Numbered from the stretch's first letter, positions 18,651 to 28,526 are shown. The stretch: DNA of 64,000 nt from Thiohalocapsa halophila (GCF_016583825.1 NZ_NRRV01000003.1:91212-155211); one strand, 5' to 3'. A program made the numbers and translations. Notes: a model not told the origin generated them from the sequence alone.

Positions 18651-18894
18651 CACTGTCACCGACCGCCTCATCCAGCCGTTGTCGAGCGTTGCCGACATCC
18701 GCCCGTTCCTGCTCGCCGGCGACGTCGGCAAGAAGGGCGCCGGCTTGCTGCGCGCCAAGCCGAACATCAAATGGACCAAGGACCGCGGCAAGGACGTCGA
18801 GAGCGCCCCCTGGTTCCATCGCTTCAACGGTGAGCGTATCAACGACCACCACCTGACCCTTGCCGAGAAGCGTGCCACGAGGAGCGACCCATGA
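18643..18894 (+). CDS. Small ORF encoding a second copy of the PglX C-terminal tail
   Basis: ATG at 18643 overlaps the Fic stop by eight bases and has AAAGGA upstream. The 83-residue product contains DIRPFLLAGDVGKKGAGLLR and RGKDVESAPW then NDHHLTLAEKR, the same tail that is cut from pglX by the TAG at 17144. DNA similarity to 17065-17250 extends about 190 bases. Its stop overlaps the next gene's start (ATGA). It is either the leftover end of a former second pglX copy or a small expressed protein; sequence alone cannot decide. Confidence 0.65.
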   Translation: MTDTVTDRLIQPLSSVADIRPFLLAGDVGKKGAGLLRAKPNIKWTKDRGKDVESAPWFHRFNGERINDHHLTLAEKRATRSDP

Positions 18895-21689
18895 GCAGCT
18901 ATCAGGGTATGCGCTGGTTCAAGTGCGATCTTCAGGTCCAAACACCAGCGGATCGGGCAAACTGGCGGGGCTCCCCCATGGGAAAGGGAGAGGAGGCCGA
19001 ACGCGCGGCTGCTGAAGCCTACATTCGTCGTTGTTATAAAATTGGTCTCGAAGTCATCGCCGTAACGGATCACAACTTCCTGTCTAAAGGGTTCATTCCG
19101 TACCTGCGCCAGGCGATCGATGCGATCTCCGTGGAGTACGCTTACAGAATTGTCCTGTTTCCGGGCTTCGAGTTTGAGGCGGACGTAGGAAAAGGCTGCC
19201 ATGTGCTCGCCTTGTTTGAGCCTGATGCGGATCTCGACGAGATTGATCATTACCTGACGGAATGTGGAGTTACCTATCCGCGCGTCCAGAACGGTGTGTT
19301 GAAGAAGTCCACCAAGCGGCTTCCGGAAATTCTCGACATCGTTCAGCGGACCACTCCAGAGGGTGTGCAGCGGGGGTTGATCATCTTGCCCCATGTTATG
19401 GGTGACGACGGACTGTTCGACTCTGGAAGGATCGGAGATTGGCTCCAGCAGGAGGAATTCGTCAATCCCGGCCTGCTCGCCGTCGAAGTGCCAAAACCTG
19501 TATCGAGGATGTCCAGCGGTTTCCAGAAGCTCTTCGGGGCAGGAGAAGACTGTGACCCGGGCTGGCGCCGCAGGCGCTCGATTGCCTGCGTTATGGGTTC
19601 GGACGCGAAGGCCTTGCGGGCGGAGGAGAATTCGGAGAACCCTCTGGGTAAGCGCTATACCTGGATCAAGATGTCGGCGCCCTCGATCGAATCCCTGCGC
19701 CAAGCCTTTCTGGATCATGACTCCCGTATTCGCCTCCCGGAGGACCCGGCGACGGACGTGAATCCAGCGGATCGGCAGTACCAAGCCCGCATCCTCTCCC
19801 TAAGCGTGGAGGGCGCGGCCTTCGTTGAGGATCAGCAGGTCGATTTCTCCCCCAATCTCAACTGCATCATCGGCGGTCGCGGCAGCGGTAAGTCGACGCT
19901 GTTGGAGTATTTGAGGTTGGCCCTTCGCAAGGATCGGTCGGATCGCGTACAGGATGACCGTACCAAAGAGAAGATTGAGCGTATCCGCAAGACGCTCGCT
20001 GGGCCGGACTCCCGGGTACGGGTCCAATGGCGTAGTCGGGACGGCGTTGAGGACGAACTGGTGCTCGCTTCCGGGGAAGCGAGCGTGGCGGGACGGGAGG
20101 TCGTGGACGCCGATACCTTCTTCCGCGGGCTGCCGGTGCGGTTCTTCAGTCAACAGCAGCTGACCCAGCTGACCGAGAAGGACAGTAACAACCTCCTGCC
20201 GCTCATCGACGATTTCGCCCGGGCGGACATGGATGCCCTCGAGGCCCGCGAGCGGGAGTTGCGCGCCGAGATCGCCAGCCTGTTCCAAACCCGGCGCCAG
20301 CAGGTGGTCCTCCAGGGCGAGCACCAGCGGCTTTCGCAAGAGGTTGCGGAGCTGACCCGCCAGCGCAGCGCCCGTGCCGGTCTTCAGGCCGCGGCCGACG
20401 CCCACTTGCGGCTCCAGGCGGAGAATAAGCTGGCGGAACGCATTCGATCGCAGGCCAGCGAGCCGAAGGCTTGGGTTGAGCTGGCGGAGGACTTCGCCGA
20501 GAGCCACTCTCCACTCGGATCAGTTGCCGACACCTGGCCCCACGGGGACTGGTTCAAGACCTTGGACAACAAGGTGGAGCAGGCGAAGCAGGCGTTGCTG
20601 GCCTCCATCAAGGCTGCGGTGGAGACCTATGTGCAGGAGGTTTCTGACCTGTTCGATAAGGACGCGGCTTGGCCGGGCATCGCTGACGCCCTTGCCAAGG
20701 CGGATGCGGAGTTTGCTATAGCATGCAGGGCGCAGGGCCTTTCGCCCGAGGAGGTTGCCAGAGTTCAGGAGATCGACAAGGAGTTGCGTGCTAAACAGGT
20801 AGAGCTCGAAGGCAACCAGCGTAAGCTCGACGCCTTGGAGACGGAGGTGGCGCCGTTGGAGGATCGCTATCGTGATCTGCTAAAAATCTGGCGGGAGCAG
20901 CACCGACTTCGTGAAGCGGCCGCGGACAAGGCCAATCGCGAGAGCGCCGCTTTGCAGCAGCGGTTCCTGGAGGTGACAGTGCGCTACTCCGGTGAACGCA
21001 CCGCCTTCAATGCGATCTGGAATGGGCTTGCGCCCAAGGATCGTAGGACGAAGTTGGCTAAGCAGTGGGAGTTTCTCGGGCAGGCCGTTTTTGAGTACGC
21101 ACGAGATTTCCATAAAGATTCACCCTGGCACGCCCTGTCAGAGCTGTTTAAACAATCTCAGTCGCTCACCGGCGAACTAGCGGACTGGCTTGATGAGCTG
21201 AAGCAACACCTCAGTTCCGCGGAGATGCTGCCCGAGTGGGAGAACACGCTCGTCAAGCGCGTGCCGGACTTGGTGGACGTAACGCTCTATCGCTCCGATG
21301 GCTCCCGGGCCGGCTCCATCCATGACGGGGGGCTATCGGATGGTCAGCGTAACACCGCGGCCCTGGCCTTGTTGCTGGCCCAGGGCAATGATCCTATCGT
21401 CATCGACCAGCCAGAGGACGAGCTGGATTCCAGCTTCATCTACCGCGACTTGGTGCCGATGCTCCGGCGCATGAAGGACCAGCGACAGCTGATTTTCGCG
21501 ACCCACAACGCGAATCTGCCGGTCAATGGGGATGCGGAGCTGGTGTACGCGTTGGAAACCCGCAACGGCCGCGGGTGTCTGCTCGCCGAGGGCGGGCTGG
21601 ATCGGCCCGGCGTTTGCGGCGCCGTGTTGGATGTGATGGAAGGCTCCAAGGAGGCGTTCCAGCGCCGGCGCGAGAAGTACCATTTCTGA
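18891..21689 (+). CDS. TrlF-type protein: PHP domain fused to SMC-like ATPase
   Basis: The 932-residue product starts with a PHP-type metal phosphoesterase/nuclease-like domain (CDLQVQTPAD near residue 12, VTDHNF near 57, LPHVMGDD near 165, GSDAKA near 236). An ABC/SMC-like ATPase follows, with Walker A GGRGSGKSTLLEYLRLAL near 327, coiled coil about 440-720, signature LSDGQRNTAALALLLAQG near 813, Walker B VIDQPEDELDSS near 837 and FATHNANLPV. This architecture matches the TrlF family found in defence loci, including BREX. ATG overlaps the preceding stop. The substrate is not known from sequence. Confidence 0.82.
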   Translation: MSSYQGMRWFKCDLQVQTPADRANWRGSPMGKGEEAERAAAEAYIRRCYKIGLEVIAVTDHNFLSKGFIPYLRQAIDAISVEYAYRIVLFPGFEFEADVGKGCHVLALFEPDADLDEIDHYLTECGVTYPRVQNGVLKKSTKRLPEILDIVQRTTPEGVQRGLIILPHVMGDDGLFDSGRIGDWLQQEEFVNPGLLAVEVPKPVSRMSSGFQKLFGAGEDCDPGWRRRRSIACVMGSDAKALRAEENSENPLGKRYTWIKMSAPSIESLRQAFLDHDSRIRLPEDPATDVNPADRQYQARILSLSVEGAAFVEDQQVDFSPNLNCIIGGRGSGKSTLLEYLRLALRKDRSDRVQDDRTKEKIERIRKTLAGPDSRVRVQWRSRDGVEDELVLASGEASVAGREVVDADTFFRGLPVRFFSQQQLTQLTEKDSNNLLPLIDDFARADMDALEARERELRAEIASLFQTRRQQVVLQGEHQRLSQEVAELTRQRSARAGLQAAADAHLRLQAENKLAERIRSQASEPKAWVELAEDFAESHSPLGSVADTWPHGDWFKTLDNKVEQAKQALLASIKAAVETYVQEVSDLFDKDAAWPGIADALAKADAEFAIACRAQGLSPEEVARVQEIDKELRAKQVELEGNQRKLDALETEVAPLEDRYRDLLKIWREQHRLREAAADKANRESAALQQRFLEVTVRYSGERTAFNAIWNGLAPKDRRTKLAKQWEFLGQAVFEYARDFHKDSPWHALSELFKQSQSLTGELADWLDELKQHLSSAEMLPEWENTLVKRVPDLVDVTLYRSDGSRAGSIHDGGLSDGQRNTAALALLLAQGNDPIVIDQPEDELDSSFIYRDLVPMLRRMKDQRQLIFATHNANLPVNGDAELVYALETRNGRGCLLAEGGLDRPGVCGAVLDVMEGSKEAFQRRREKYHF

Positions 21690-21733
21690 CTGCTGCCGCG
21701 AACCCAGGTCCTCGGACCGTAGGCCGATAGCCG

Positions 21734-23011
21734 ATGCTCTACGACGACAAAGATGAGCTGCTGGGCGAGATCACCGCCGGCGAGGACACGCTGCTTGAGT
21801 TCAAGGAGGTGATCTTCAAGGGCGACCAGGTCCGGTTCGCGAGTGAGGAGGGCAGGGCCAGCAAAGTCATCGCCGAGGTCTTCGTCTCGATGGCGAACAC
21901 GGAAGGCGGCCTGGTGGTGTTCGGCGTAAACAAGCTGGGCGACGTGGTCGGCATCGATCCCGCTAAGCGGGATAAGCTGGAACAGTTTGTTGTGCAGTGC
22001 GCCCTGGATCATTGCGTGCCGCAGATCGAGCCGGCCCTGGATTGGGTGCAACTGCCTGGTTCGGACGGTGCCCGCCGGCTGTGCCTCAAGGTCTACATTC
22101 CGCGAGCCCGCTACTACGTCCACCAGACCAGCGACGGGCGCTTCCTCAAGCGCGTGAGCAGTCACCGCAAGCCGATTCCGCCAGAGCAGTTGGGGCGGAT
22201 GCTCGCGAGCCGCCAGCTCTTGTTGCCCTTCGAGGAACGCCCAGTGTTCGGGGCAGAGCTGGAGGTACTGAGCCGCAGCCGCTTCGAGCGCTACCACCGG
22301 GAGCGTTTCGACCGGTCCCTTTCCGAGACCGGGCTCCCCTACGAGCGACTTTTGGCCAACCTCAAGCTCGCCGTACACGAGGAGGACCGCCCGTGGCGGC
22401 CCAGCAACGTCGGTCTGCTGCTGTTTGCCGATCAGCCCGAGACTCATCTTCCAGGCGCTTACGTGGACGTGGCGGTCTACGATCACGACGTCGCCGATGG
22501 CAACACGCTGGACACGAAGCGGATCACCGGCCCGATCCCGGACCAGATCGAAGGGGTGCTGACGTATCTGCGGACGAGCCCGTTGGTGGCGGTGCGGTCG
22601 CAGAAGGACGGGCTCGGTCGGCGGGACCGGCCTGCATACAGCGAGCACGCGCTCCAGGAGGCCATTGTCAACGCCCTAGCCCACAGGGACTATGAGATCA
22701 CCGGCGCTCAGGTCATCGTGACCCTGTTCCCGGACCGCATCGAGATCCGCAACCCAGGCGGTCTGCACAACACGCTGACCGAGGAGAATCTCTACGCTGG
22801 CTGCCAGCCGGTGCGCCGCAACCAGATACTGGCCGGCTTCCTGCGGGATTATGGCAACCTGACAACCGGGCGACGTTATATGGAGACGCGAGGCGAAGGC
22901 TTCTTGACGCTGGTCAGGATCAGCACCGAGCTGTCCGGTCGACGCCCGGACTTGGAGAACACGGGCGGGGCAGTGAAGCTGACACTCTATGCGGCGCGAC
23001 TCGATGCCTGA
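21734..23011 (+). CDS. AlbA_2-domain ATP-binding protein (Schlafen-like N-terminus)
   Basis: The 425-residue product begins with an AlbA_2/Schlafen-type domain (EFKEVIFKGD near 23, VSMANTEGGLVVFGV near 52). Its C-terminal half is the HATPase-like region of these proteins (AIVNALAHRDYEITGAQVIV near 310, FPDRIEIRNPGGL near 331). Such proteins are often annotated as transcriptional regulators or helicase-associated proteins. Its stop overlaps pglZ by eight bases, so it is part of the BREX operon. The function is not known; regulation of the locus or nucleic-acid sensing are possible. Confidence 0.8.
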   Translation: MLYDDKDELLGEITAGEDTLLEFKEVIFKGDQVRFASEEGRASKVIAEVFVSMANTEGGLVVFGVNKLGDVVGIDPAKRDKLEQFVVQCALDHCVPQIEPALDWVQLPGSDGARRLCLKVYIPRARYYVHQTSDGRFLKRVSSHRKPIPPEQLGRMLASRQLLLPFEERPVFGAELEVLSRSRFERYHRERFDRSLSETGLPYERLLANLKLAVHEEDRPWRPSNVGLLLFADQPETHLPGAYVDVAVYDHDVADGNTLDTKRITGPIPDQIEGVLTYLRTSPLVAVRSQKDGLGRRDRPAYSEHALQEAIVNALAHRDYEITGAQVIVTLFPDRIEIRNPGGLHNTLTEENLYAGCQPVRRNQILAGFLRDYGNLTTGRRYMETRGEGFLTLVRISTELSGRRPDLENTGGAVKLTLYAARLDA

Positions 23012-25340
23012 GACCGTCCTCGACCGCGTTCTCGGCTCCCTGCGCAGCGCCGCGAACGTGAGCCGCGCCTACCAGGTGCGGCCCGCCGCCGTGCTCTGGA
23101 CCGACCACGAGGCGCAGTGGCGCAGGTTGGCCGAACGGCTGCGCGAGATGCTGCCGGAGCTGCTGGTGCTCGGGGACCACGCGCCGGGGGAGCGCCGCGG
23201 ACCGGCTATCTGGATCAAGTGCATGCTGGCGCGAACCCTAGACGAGGCCGATTGGCCGGCGACGGCAGTGCCCATCATCTACTTACCTGGCGTGTCCCGC
23301 TCGGACCTGCGCGCTATCGAGACCTGCCCGCGGGAGCTGCAGCCGCTGGCGGAGCTTCAGTACCGGGGCGTGTTCTGGAGTCAGCTCAACGGCAAGGACT
23401 GGACCGTCAACGCCTTCCTGTCCAGCAGCCACGGCGGACTCAACCTGGACCTGTCCGCCGACCAGGCGACGCGCCTTGCCATGCACCGGGCGCTCGACGT
23501 GCTCCTCGACACCCCGGTGGAGGACCTCAAGGGCCGGCGGCTGGAAGCGGCAGATTTCGACGCCTTACTGAGCGCTGATCCCGTGCGCGATGTACTGACC
23601 TGGATGAACCATCCTGAAGGCGTTGCCCAAGAGTGGCAGGGGGCCCGCTGGGACGCCTTCCGCAGCCGCTGCAAAGCGGACTGGAAGCTCGACCCCGAGG
23701 CCGACGGTGTGTTGGTCGCTGCCGAGCGCATCGCAGAGGCGCGCCCGGAGTGGGGCTCGGTTTGGGAGCGCTACCAAGGTGGCTGGCGCGCCTTCCCGAA
23801 GGTGATCGAGCGGTTGCGGCTCGCATCGCTGCCGGTGCATCCGGATCTCTTCACGGAGCTGAGCCGCTACCCGAACGCCAACGACGAGGCGGAGGAGAAA
23901 TTGCGGTCCGAGCTGACCGCACTGGCTGGCTTAGAGCCGGGCGAGGCGGCAGCAAGGCTGCAGACGCTCGAACAACATCACGGGACACGCCGACAATGGC
24001 TGTGGGCGGAGATGGGTCAGGCGCCTTTGGCACGGGCGCTGGAGCCGCTGTCGCGGCTGGGAACGCTGGTCGGCAAGCCCTTCGGCGGACAGCATCTGGA
24101 GGACATGGCCGCCGCATACCAGGACGAGCTCTGGCAGGTCGACGCAGCAGCCCGGCAAGCCCTTGCAGGTGTGCGGACCAAGGCCGATGCCGAGGCCGTA
24201 AGCACCGCGCTACAGGCCGTCTACGTGCCCTGGCTGGCCGAGGCGAACCAGCGGTTCCAGGACCTGCTGCGCAAAGACGGCTATCCGGGCTCCTCAGTCG
24301 TTCAAGAATCGAGAGGCGCCTACCAAGCCGGTGGGGAGTGCTGGCTGTTCGTGGACGGGCTGCGCTTTGACGTTGCTCAGGACCTCGCGGCCGCCCTCAA
24401 GCGCGAGGGGCTGGAGGCAGGCATCGCGGTCGATTGGGCGCCGGTGCCCTCGGTGACCGCTTCCGGCAAAGTGGCCTGCTCACCGGTCGCACACCTCGCC
24501 CAGGGTCGCATGACCGACCAGGACTTCGTGCCCAGCCATGGCAGCCAGGATAAGCCGCTCAATACGGCGTTGCTCCGAAAGGCGCTCAAGGACGAGAGCT
24601 GGCAGGTCTTGGGCGGCAGCGACACGGGTGATCCATCGGGCCGGGCCTGGACCGAAATGGGTGACCTGGACCACTACGGCCACGAGCACGGCCTGCGCCT
24701 CGCCCGAGAGGTGCCGGTGATCCTGGAGTCCATCGTCGAGCAGATCCGCTACCTGATGGACGCCGGCTGGAAGCAGATCCGGATCGTCACCGACCATGGG
24801 TGGCTGCTGGTGCCCGGCGGCATGCCGAAGACGGAGCTGGCGAAGTTCCTCACCGCCACGCGCTGGGGCCGCTGCGCCGCCCTCTCGGACACGGCGAAGC
24901 CGACCGCGCTGACGCTTACCTGGAGCTGGTGCAAGGACGTGCGCATTGCCCTGGCGCCGGGGATTTCTAGCTTCATCGCCGGTCAGGAATACGGACACGG
25001 GGGCCTGAGCCTGCAGGAGAGCATCATTCCGGTGGTGACCGTGACGCGCCCGGCGGGCGTCGAGGACGCGATGTGCGTGAGCGTGCAGGAGATCAAGTGG
25101 ACCGGGCTGCGCTGCCGTGTCACCGTCGAGGGTGCGCAGGCGGGCTTCACGGCAGACCTGCGGCAGAAGGCGAACGACCCGAAGACCAGCAAGACCGGCG
25201 GCGGCAAGCCGCTCAAGGCCGGGAAGGCGTCGCTGATGGTCGAGGACGAAGAGCTGGAAGGCGAGGCCATCTCGTTGGTCATCCTGGATGGGAATGGGCA
25301 GGCGCTCGCCAAGATGCCAACCGTGATCGGCGGAGAGTGA
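23004..25340 (+). CDS. pglZ: BREX phosphatase-like protein PglZ
   Basis: PglZ has an alkaline-phosphatase-like fold and is the hallmark gene of BREX. ATG at 23004 gives 778 residues (ATG 22989 would add five). The PglZ domain is visible from CWLFVDGLRFDVAQDLAAAL near residue 448, a metal-site aspartate region, to RIVTDHGWLLVPGGMPK near 593, the DHG metal motif. The gene overlaps the preceding AlbA_2 gene and is followed after four bases by brxL, as in type I BREX. Confidence 0.93.
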   Translation: MPETVLDRVLGSLRSAANVSRAYQVRPAAVLWTDHEAQWRRLAERLREMLPELLVLGDHAPGERRGPAIWIKCMLARTLDEADWPATAVPIIYLPGVSRSDLRAIETCPRELQPLAELQYRGVFWSQLNGKDWTVNAFLSSSHGGLNLDLSADQATRLAMHRALDVLLDTPVEDLKGRRLEAADFDALLSADPVRDVLTWMNHPEGVAQEWQGARWDAFRSRCKADWKLDPEADGVLVAAERIAEARPEWGSVWERYQGGWRAFPKVIERLRLASLPVHPDLFTELSRYPNANDEAEEKLRSELTALAGLEPGEAAARLQTLEQHHGTRRQWLWAEMGQAPLARALEPLSRLGTLVGKPFGGQHLEDMAAAYQDELWQVDAAARQALAGVRTKADAEAVSTALQAVYVPWLAEANQRFQDLLRKDGYPGSSVVQESRGAYQAGGECWLFVDGLRFDVAQDLAAALKREGLEAGIAVDWAPVPSVTASGKVACSPVAHLAQGRMTDQDFVPSHGSQDKPLNTALLRKALKDESWQVLGGSDTGDPSGRAWTEMGDLDHYGHEHGLRLAREVPVILESIVEQIRYLMDAGWKQIRIVTDHGWLLVPGGMPKTELAKFLTATRWGRCAALSDTAKPTALTLTWSWCKDVRIALAPGISSFIAGQEYGHGGLSLQESIIPVVTVTRPAGVEDAMCVSVQEIKWTGLRCRVTVEGAQAGFTADLRQKANDPKTSKTGGGKPLKAGKASLMVEDEELEGEAISLVILDGNGQALAKMPTVIGGE

Positions 25341-25344
25341 TGCG

Positions 25345-27390
25345 ATGCAGCTGGACGAGCTCGACCGAAAGGCCGCCGAGCACTTCGAAGGCTATGTCGT
25401 GCGCAAGGACCTGGTGCGACAGTTCAGCCGCCAGTTCCCGGTACCGACCTATGTGGTGGAGTTCCTGCTCGGGCGCTATTGCGCCACCATCGACGAGGAA
25501 GAGATCAACGAGGGTCTCGACATCGTCCAGCGCCAGCTCGCCTCGCGCACGGTCAAGGCGGGTGAGCAGGAGCTGTTCAAGGCCCGCGCCCGTGAGGAGG
25601 GGACGGTCAAGCTGATCGACCTGGTCAGCGTCCGCCTGGATGCCAAGACGGACTCCTATGTCACCATCCTGCCGAGCCTGCAGCTCAAGGACGTGCGCAT
25701 CGCCCCGGAGATGGTGCGCGCGCACGAGCGGCTGCTGACCGGCGGCTTCTACGCCGAAGTGACGCTGAGCTATGACTCCGCCATCGCCCAAGAGGCCCAT
25801 GGCCGGCCATTCGGCATCGATGCCCTGCGTGCGATCCAGCTCTCCAAGCGGGACGTGCTGGATGTACTGGCGCAGGCACGGGAGGGCCTGAGCAGCGCCG
25901 AGTGGAAGGATTTCCTGTTGCGCAGCGTCGGGCTTGAGCCGGCCCAGCTCAGCGCGCGGGCCAAGGACGCCCTGTTGCTGCGCATGGTCCCCTTCGTCGA
26001 GCGCAACTACAACCTGGTGGAGCTGGGACCGCGGGGCACCGGCAAGAGCCACCTGTTCCAGCAGGTCTCGCCCTATGCCCACCTGATCTCCGGTGGCAAG
26101 GCGACGGTGGCCAAGATGTTCGTCAACAATTCCACCGGACAGCGGGGTCTGGTCTGCCAGTACGATGTGGTCTGCTTCGACGAGGTCTCAGGCATCTCCT
26201 TCGATCAGAAGGATGGCGTGAACATCATGAAGGGATACATGGAGTCCGGCGAGTTCAGCCGTGGCAAGGAGAACATCCGCGCCGACGGCTCTATGGTGCT
26301 GGTGGGCAACTTCGAGGTGGACGTGGAGCACCAACAGCGCGTCGGCCACCTGTTCGGGCCGTTGCCGCCGGAGATGCGCGACGACACGGCCTTCATGGAT
26401 CGCATCCATGCCTATCTGCCGGGCTGGGACGTGCCAAAGATGCAGCCGACGCTGTTTACCGACCACTTCGGGCTGGTGAGCGACTTCCTCTCGGAGTGTT
26501 TCAGCCGGCTGCGGATGGAAAGTCGACTGCCGCAGCTCCAGGGCCGGATTCACCTGGGCGGTGCACTCAGCGGGCGTGACATCAACGCCACCAACAAGAC
26601 CGCCAGCGGGCTGCTGAAGCTGCTCTATCCCGCTGCCCGGTCACATATCTCTGACGAGGACCTGGAGTGGGCGGTGCGCCTGGCGCTGGAGGTGCGCCGG
26701 CGCGTGAAGGAGCAACAGAAGCGCATCGGCTCCGCGGAGTTCCGCAACACCCACTTCAGCTATCTGCTCGGCGAGGAAGGCGTCGAGAAGTTCATCGTCA
26801 CCCCGGAGCTGACGAGCGAGAACAGCATCGGCGCCGACCCACTGGAGCCGGGGCAGGTGTGGACACTGAGCCCCGGTGGTGCGGACGAACACCCGGGCCT
26901 GTATCGGATCGAGGTGAACGAGGGACCGGGCAACGGGCTGCGCATCCTGAACAAGCCCACGCCGCCGGCCTTTCAGGAGTCAGTGCGCTATGCCGAGCAG
27001 AATCTCTACGCCCGCGCCGCCCAGCTGGTTGGCGACCGCGACCCGCGGGCGCACGAGTTCTCGGTCCAGCTTCGGAGCTTCGACGCTGCCAAGACCGGGA
27101 GCCAGGTCGGTGTGGCGGCTCTGATCGCCCTTTGCAGCAGCCTGCTCAAGAAGCCCCTGCGCGGCGGTCTGGTCGTCATCGGCGAGATCAACCTGGGCGG
27201 CTCCATCGAGCCGCTCCACAACGCCGTCACCCTCGTCGAGCTGGCCATCGAGAAAGGGGCGCAGGCCGTGCTGATGCCGGTATCGAGCCGCCGGCAGCTC
27301 TTCGACCTCTCCGACGACATGGCGACCAAGGTCGACACGCAGTTCTACCAAGACGCCAGGGATGCCTTGCTGAAGGCGTTGGTGGAGTAG
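25345..27390 (+). CDS. brxL: BREX Lon-like protein BrxL
   Basis: BrxL combines an AAA+ domain and a Lon-protease-like C-terminus and completes type I BREX. The 681-residue product has Walker A ELGPRGTGKSHLF near 226, Walker B region DVVCFDEVSGISF near 276, and the Lon-type segment KTGSQVGVAALIALCSSL near 581 with GGSIEP. The putative catalytic Ser lies in TGSQVG and the Lys in EKGAQAVL near 635. It starts four bases after pglZ. BrxL oligomers have been reported to bind DNA; whether protease activity remains is uncertain. Confidence 0.93.
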   Translation: MQLDELDRKAAEHFEGYVVRKDLVRQFSRQFPVPTYVVEFLLGRYCATIDEEEINEGLDIVQRQLASRTVKAGEQELFKARAREEGTVKLIDLVSVRLDAKTDSYVTILPSLQLKDVRIAPEMVRAHERLLTGGFYAEVTLSYDSAIAQEAHGRPFGIDALRAIQLSKRDVLDVLAQAREGLSSAEWKDFLLRSVGLEPAQLSARAKDALLLRMVPFVERNYNLVELGPRGTGKSHLFQQVSPYAHLISGGKATVAKMFVNNSTGQRGLVCQYDVVCFDEVSGISFDQKDGVNIMKGYMESGEFSRGKENIRADGSMVLVGNFEVDVEHQQRVGHLFGPLPPEMRDDTAFMDRIHAYLPGWDVPKMQPTLFTDHFGLVSDFLSECFSRLRMESRLPQLQGRIHLGGALSGRDINATNKTASGLLKLLYPAARSHISDEDLEWAVRLALEVRRRVKEQQKRIGSAEFRNTHFSYLLGEEGVEKFIVTPELTSENSIGADPLEPGQVWTLSPGGADEHPGLYRIEVNEGPGNGLRILNKPTPPAFQESVRYAEQNLYARAAQLVGDRDPRAHEFSVQLRSFDAAKTGSQVGVAALIALCSSLLKKPLRGGLVVIGEINLGGSIEPLHNAVTLVELAIEKGAQAVLMPVSSRRQLFDLSDDMATKVDTQFYQDARDALLKALVE

Positions 27391-27657
27391 TCGCAGCTTG
27401 GGTCCACCCGGATGCCGCGACAGAATTCCTTCATCGATGGCGCGCGACTATCCGTGATTGCAGGTGGCGTGAAGTGCGCCTTGCCGCTTCCCATGTGCGT
27501 CGAGGCCCGCCAGAAACTGCGTCGCCGCGCCGCCGGTTCGACAAGGGCCCCGCGGGCCAAGCGACAGCCCGCACTCACTTTGCGCCGGTCGGCATGGCGA
27601 GTGAGCGGTCCAGATCGCAACCGGCTGCAGACCGGGCGAGGCCGGTGACTGCCTCAG

Positions 27658-27966
27658 CTATGCTTGCATCTGCCCGCCCCCGTATAGACGATCCGAATCG
27701 TGCACATCCGCCGGCCGCCGGCCGCAGGCCGTGCAGCGCGGCGGTGCCGGCAGCTCCGGAATCCTCCTAGGATCGATGGAGGCCGCGCGGCCGCATGCCT
27801 CACAGGACGCGATCAGGTCGGACTGCCAGGGCGGGTAGGTGTCGGGCGTATTGGCGGTCTCAAGCATCCGGGTGCGCCGTGCTGGGATGATATCGTAGCC
27901 TGGGTTTGAGACAGAGGCGTTGCCCAAGCGCATGAGCGCATCCCAGCTATCACAGAACACCTGCAA
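27658..27966 (-). CDS. Small hypothetical protein with two CxxC pairs
   Basis: A 102-codon frame on the minus strand encodes SCEACGRAASIDPRRIPELP followed by PPRCTACGRRPADVH, two CxxC pairs about 21 residues apart that would make a zinc ribbon. An internal start at 27870 would give a 70-residue product. I do not recognise the family. It lies downstream of brxL on the opposite strand. The rest of 27391-28655 holds no recognised gene. Confidence 0.4.
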   Translation of the reverse strand: MQVFCDSWDALMRLGNASVSNPGYDIIPARRTRMLETANTPDTYPPWQSDLIASCEACGRAASIDPRRIPELPAPPRCTACGRRPADVHDSDRLYGGGQMQA

Positions 27967-27971
27967 CCTGA

Positions 27972-28268
27972 CCTGCCGCGCGGTCCCATGAAGGCCAACC
28001 GCCGCGGAGCTTCGCCGAGGCCGATAGGGCGACGCTCGGGCTGCTGTGGCGTGATCGACCGCCGTTTGCCGAGGCTGTCGCGGGCCGAGCGTTTACGGAG
28101 CCGTCTGGCGAACCCCCGACCCTAGATGTTCTGAAAGACGCGCGGAACCGATGGACGGCCGAGCTGACGACCTATCCTGAACCGTTGCGTGAGGCTATCG
28201 GGACCAACTGCGAGGCGCTGTTCGAAGGGGCGGAGCGGTGGTGTCCAATGGGCGGGCGCACACCGTAG
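27972..28268 (+). other. Open frame without start; possible gene remnant
   Basis: A 98-codon open frame on the plus strand, bounded by stops at 27969 and 28266, has plausible composition (ADRATLGLLWRDRPPFAEAV, later LREAIGTNCEALFEGAERW) but no ATG or GTG. It may be the remains of a disrupted gene. Confidence is low; the stretch between it and 28527 shows nothing recognisable. Confidence 0.25.
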
Positions 28269-28526
28269 CGTGGGGTGGGCTCTGGACGAAGCCAGAAATC
28301 GCCGGCTTTCTGGCAGACAGCGGCCGCTCAGAACAGGCTGCGCTGACGGCAGCATGCGGCCAGTAACAGACTTGACGCCGCACTGCCCGACGGACAGCAT
28401 AAGGAACTTAGCAACGCACATCGAAAGCGCCGCGAACCCGTTGATTCACTGTATGTGCTGCCCCTTCCAACGGCGGATGCCCGGCGGAGATATGCTGTCA
28501 ATCGACCACTGTGCGGCTCATATGCG

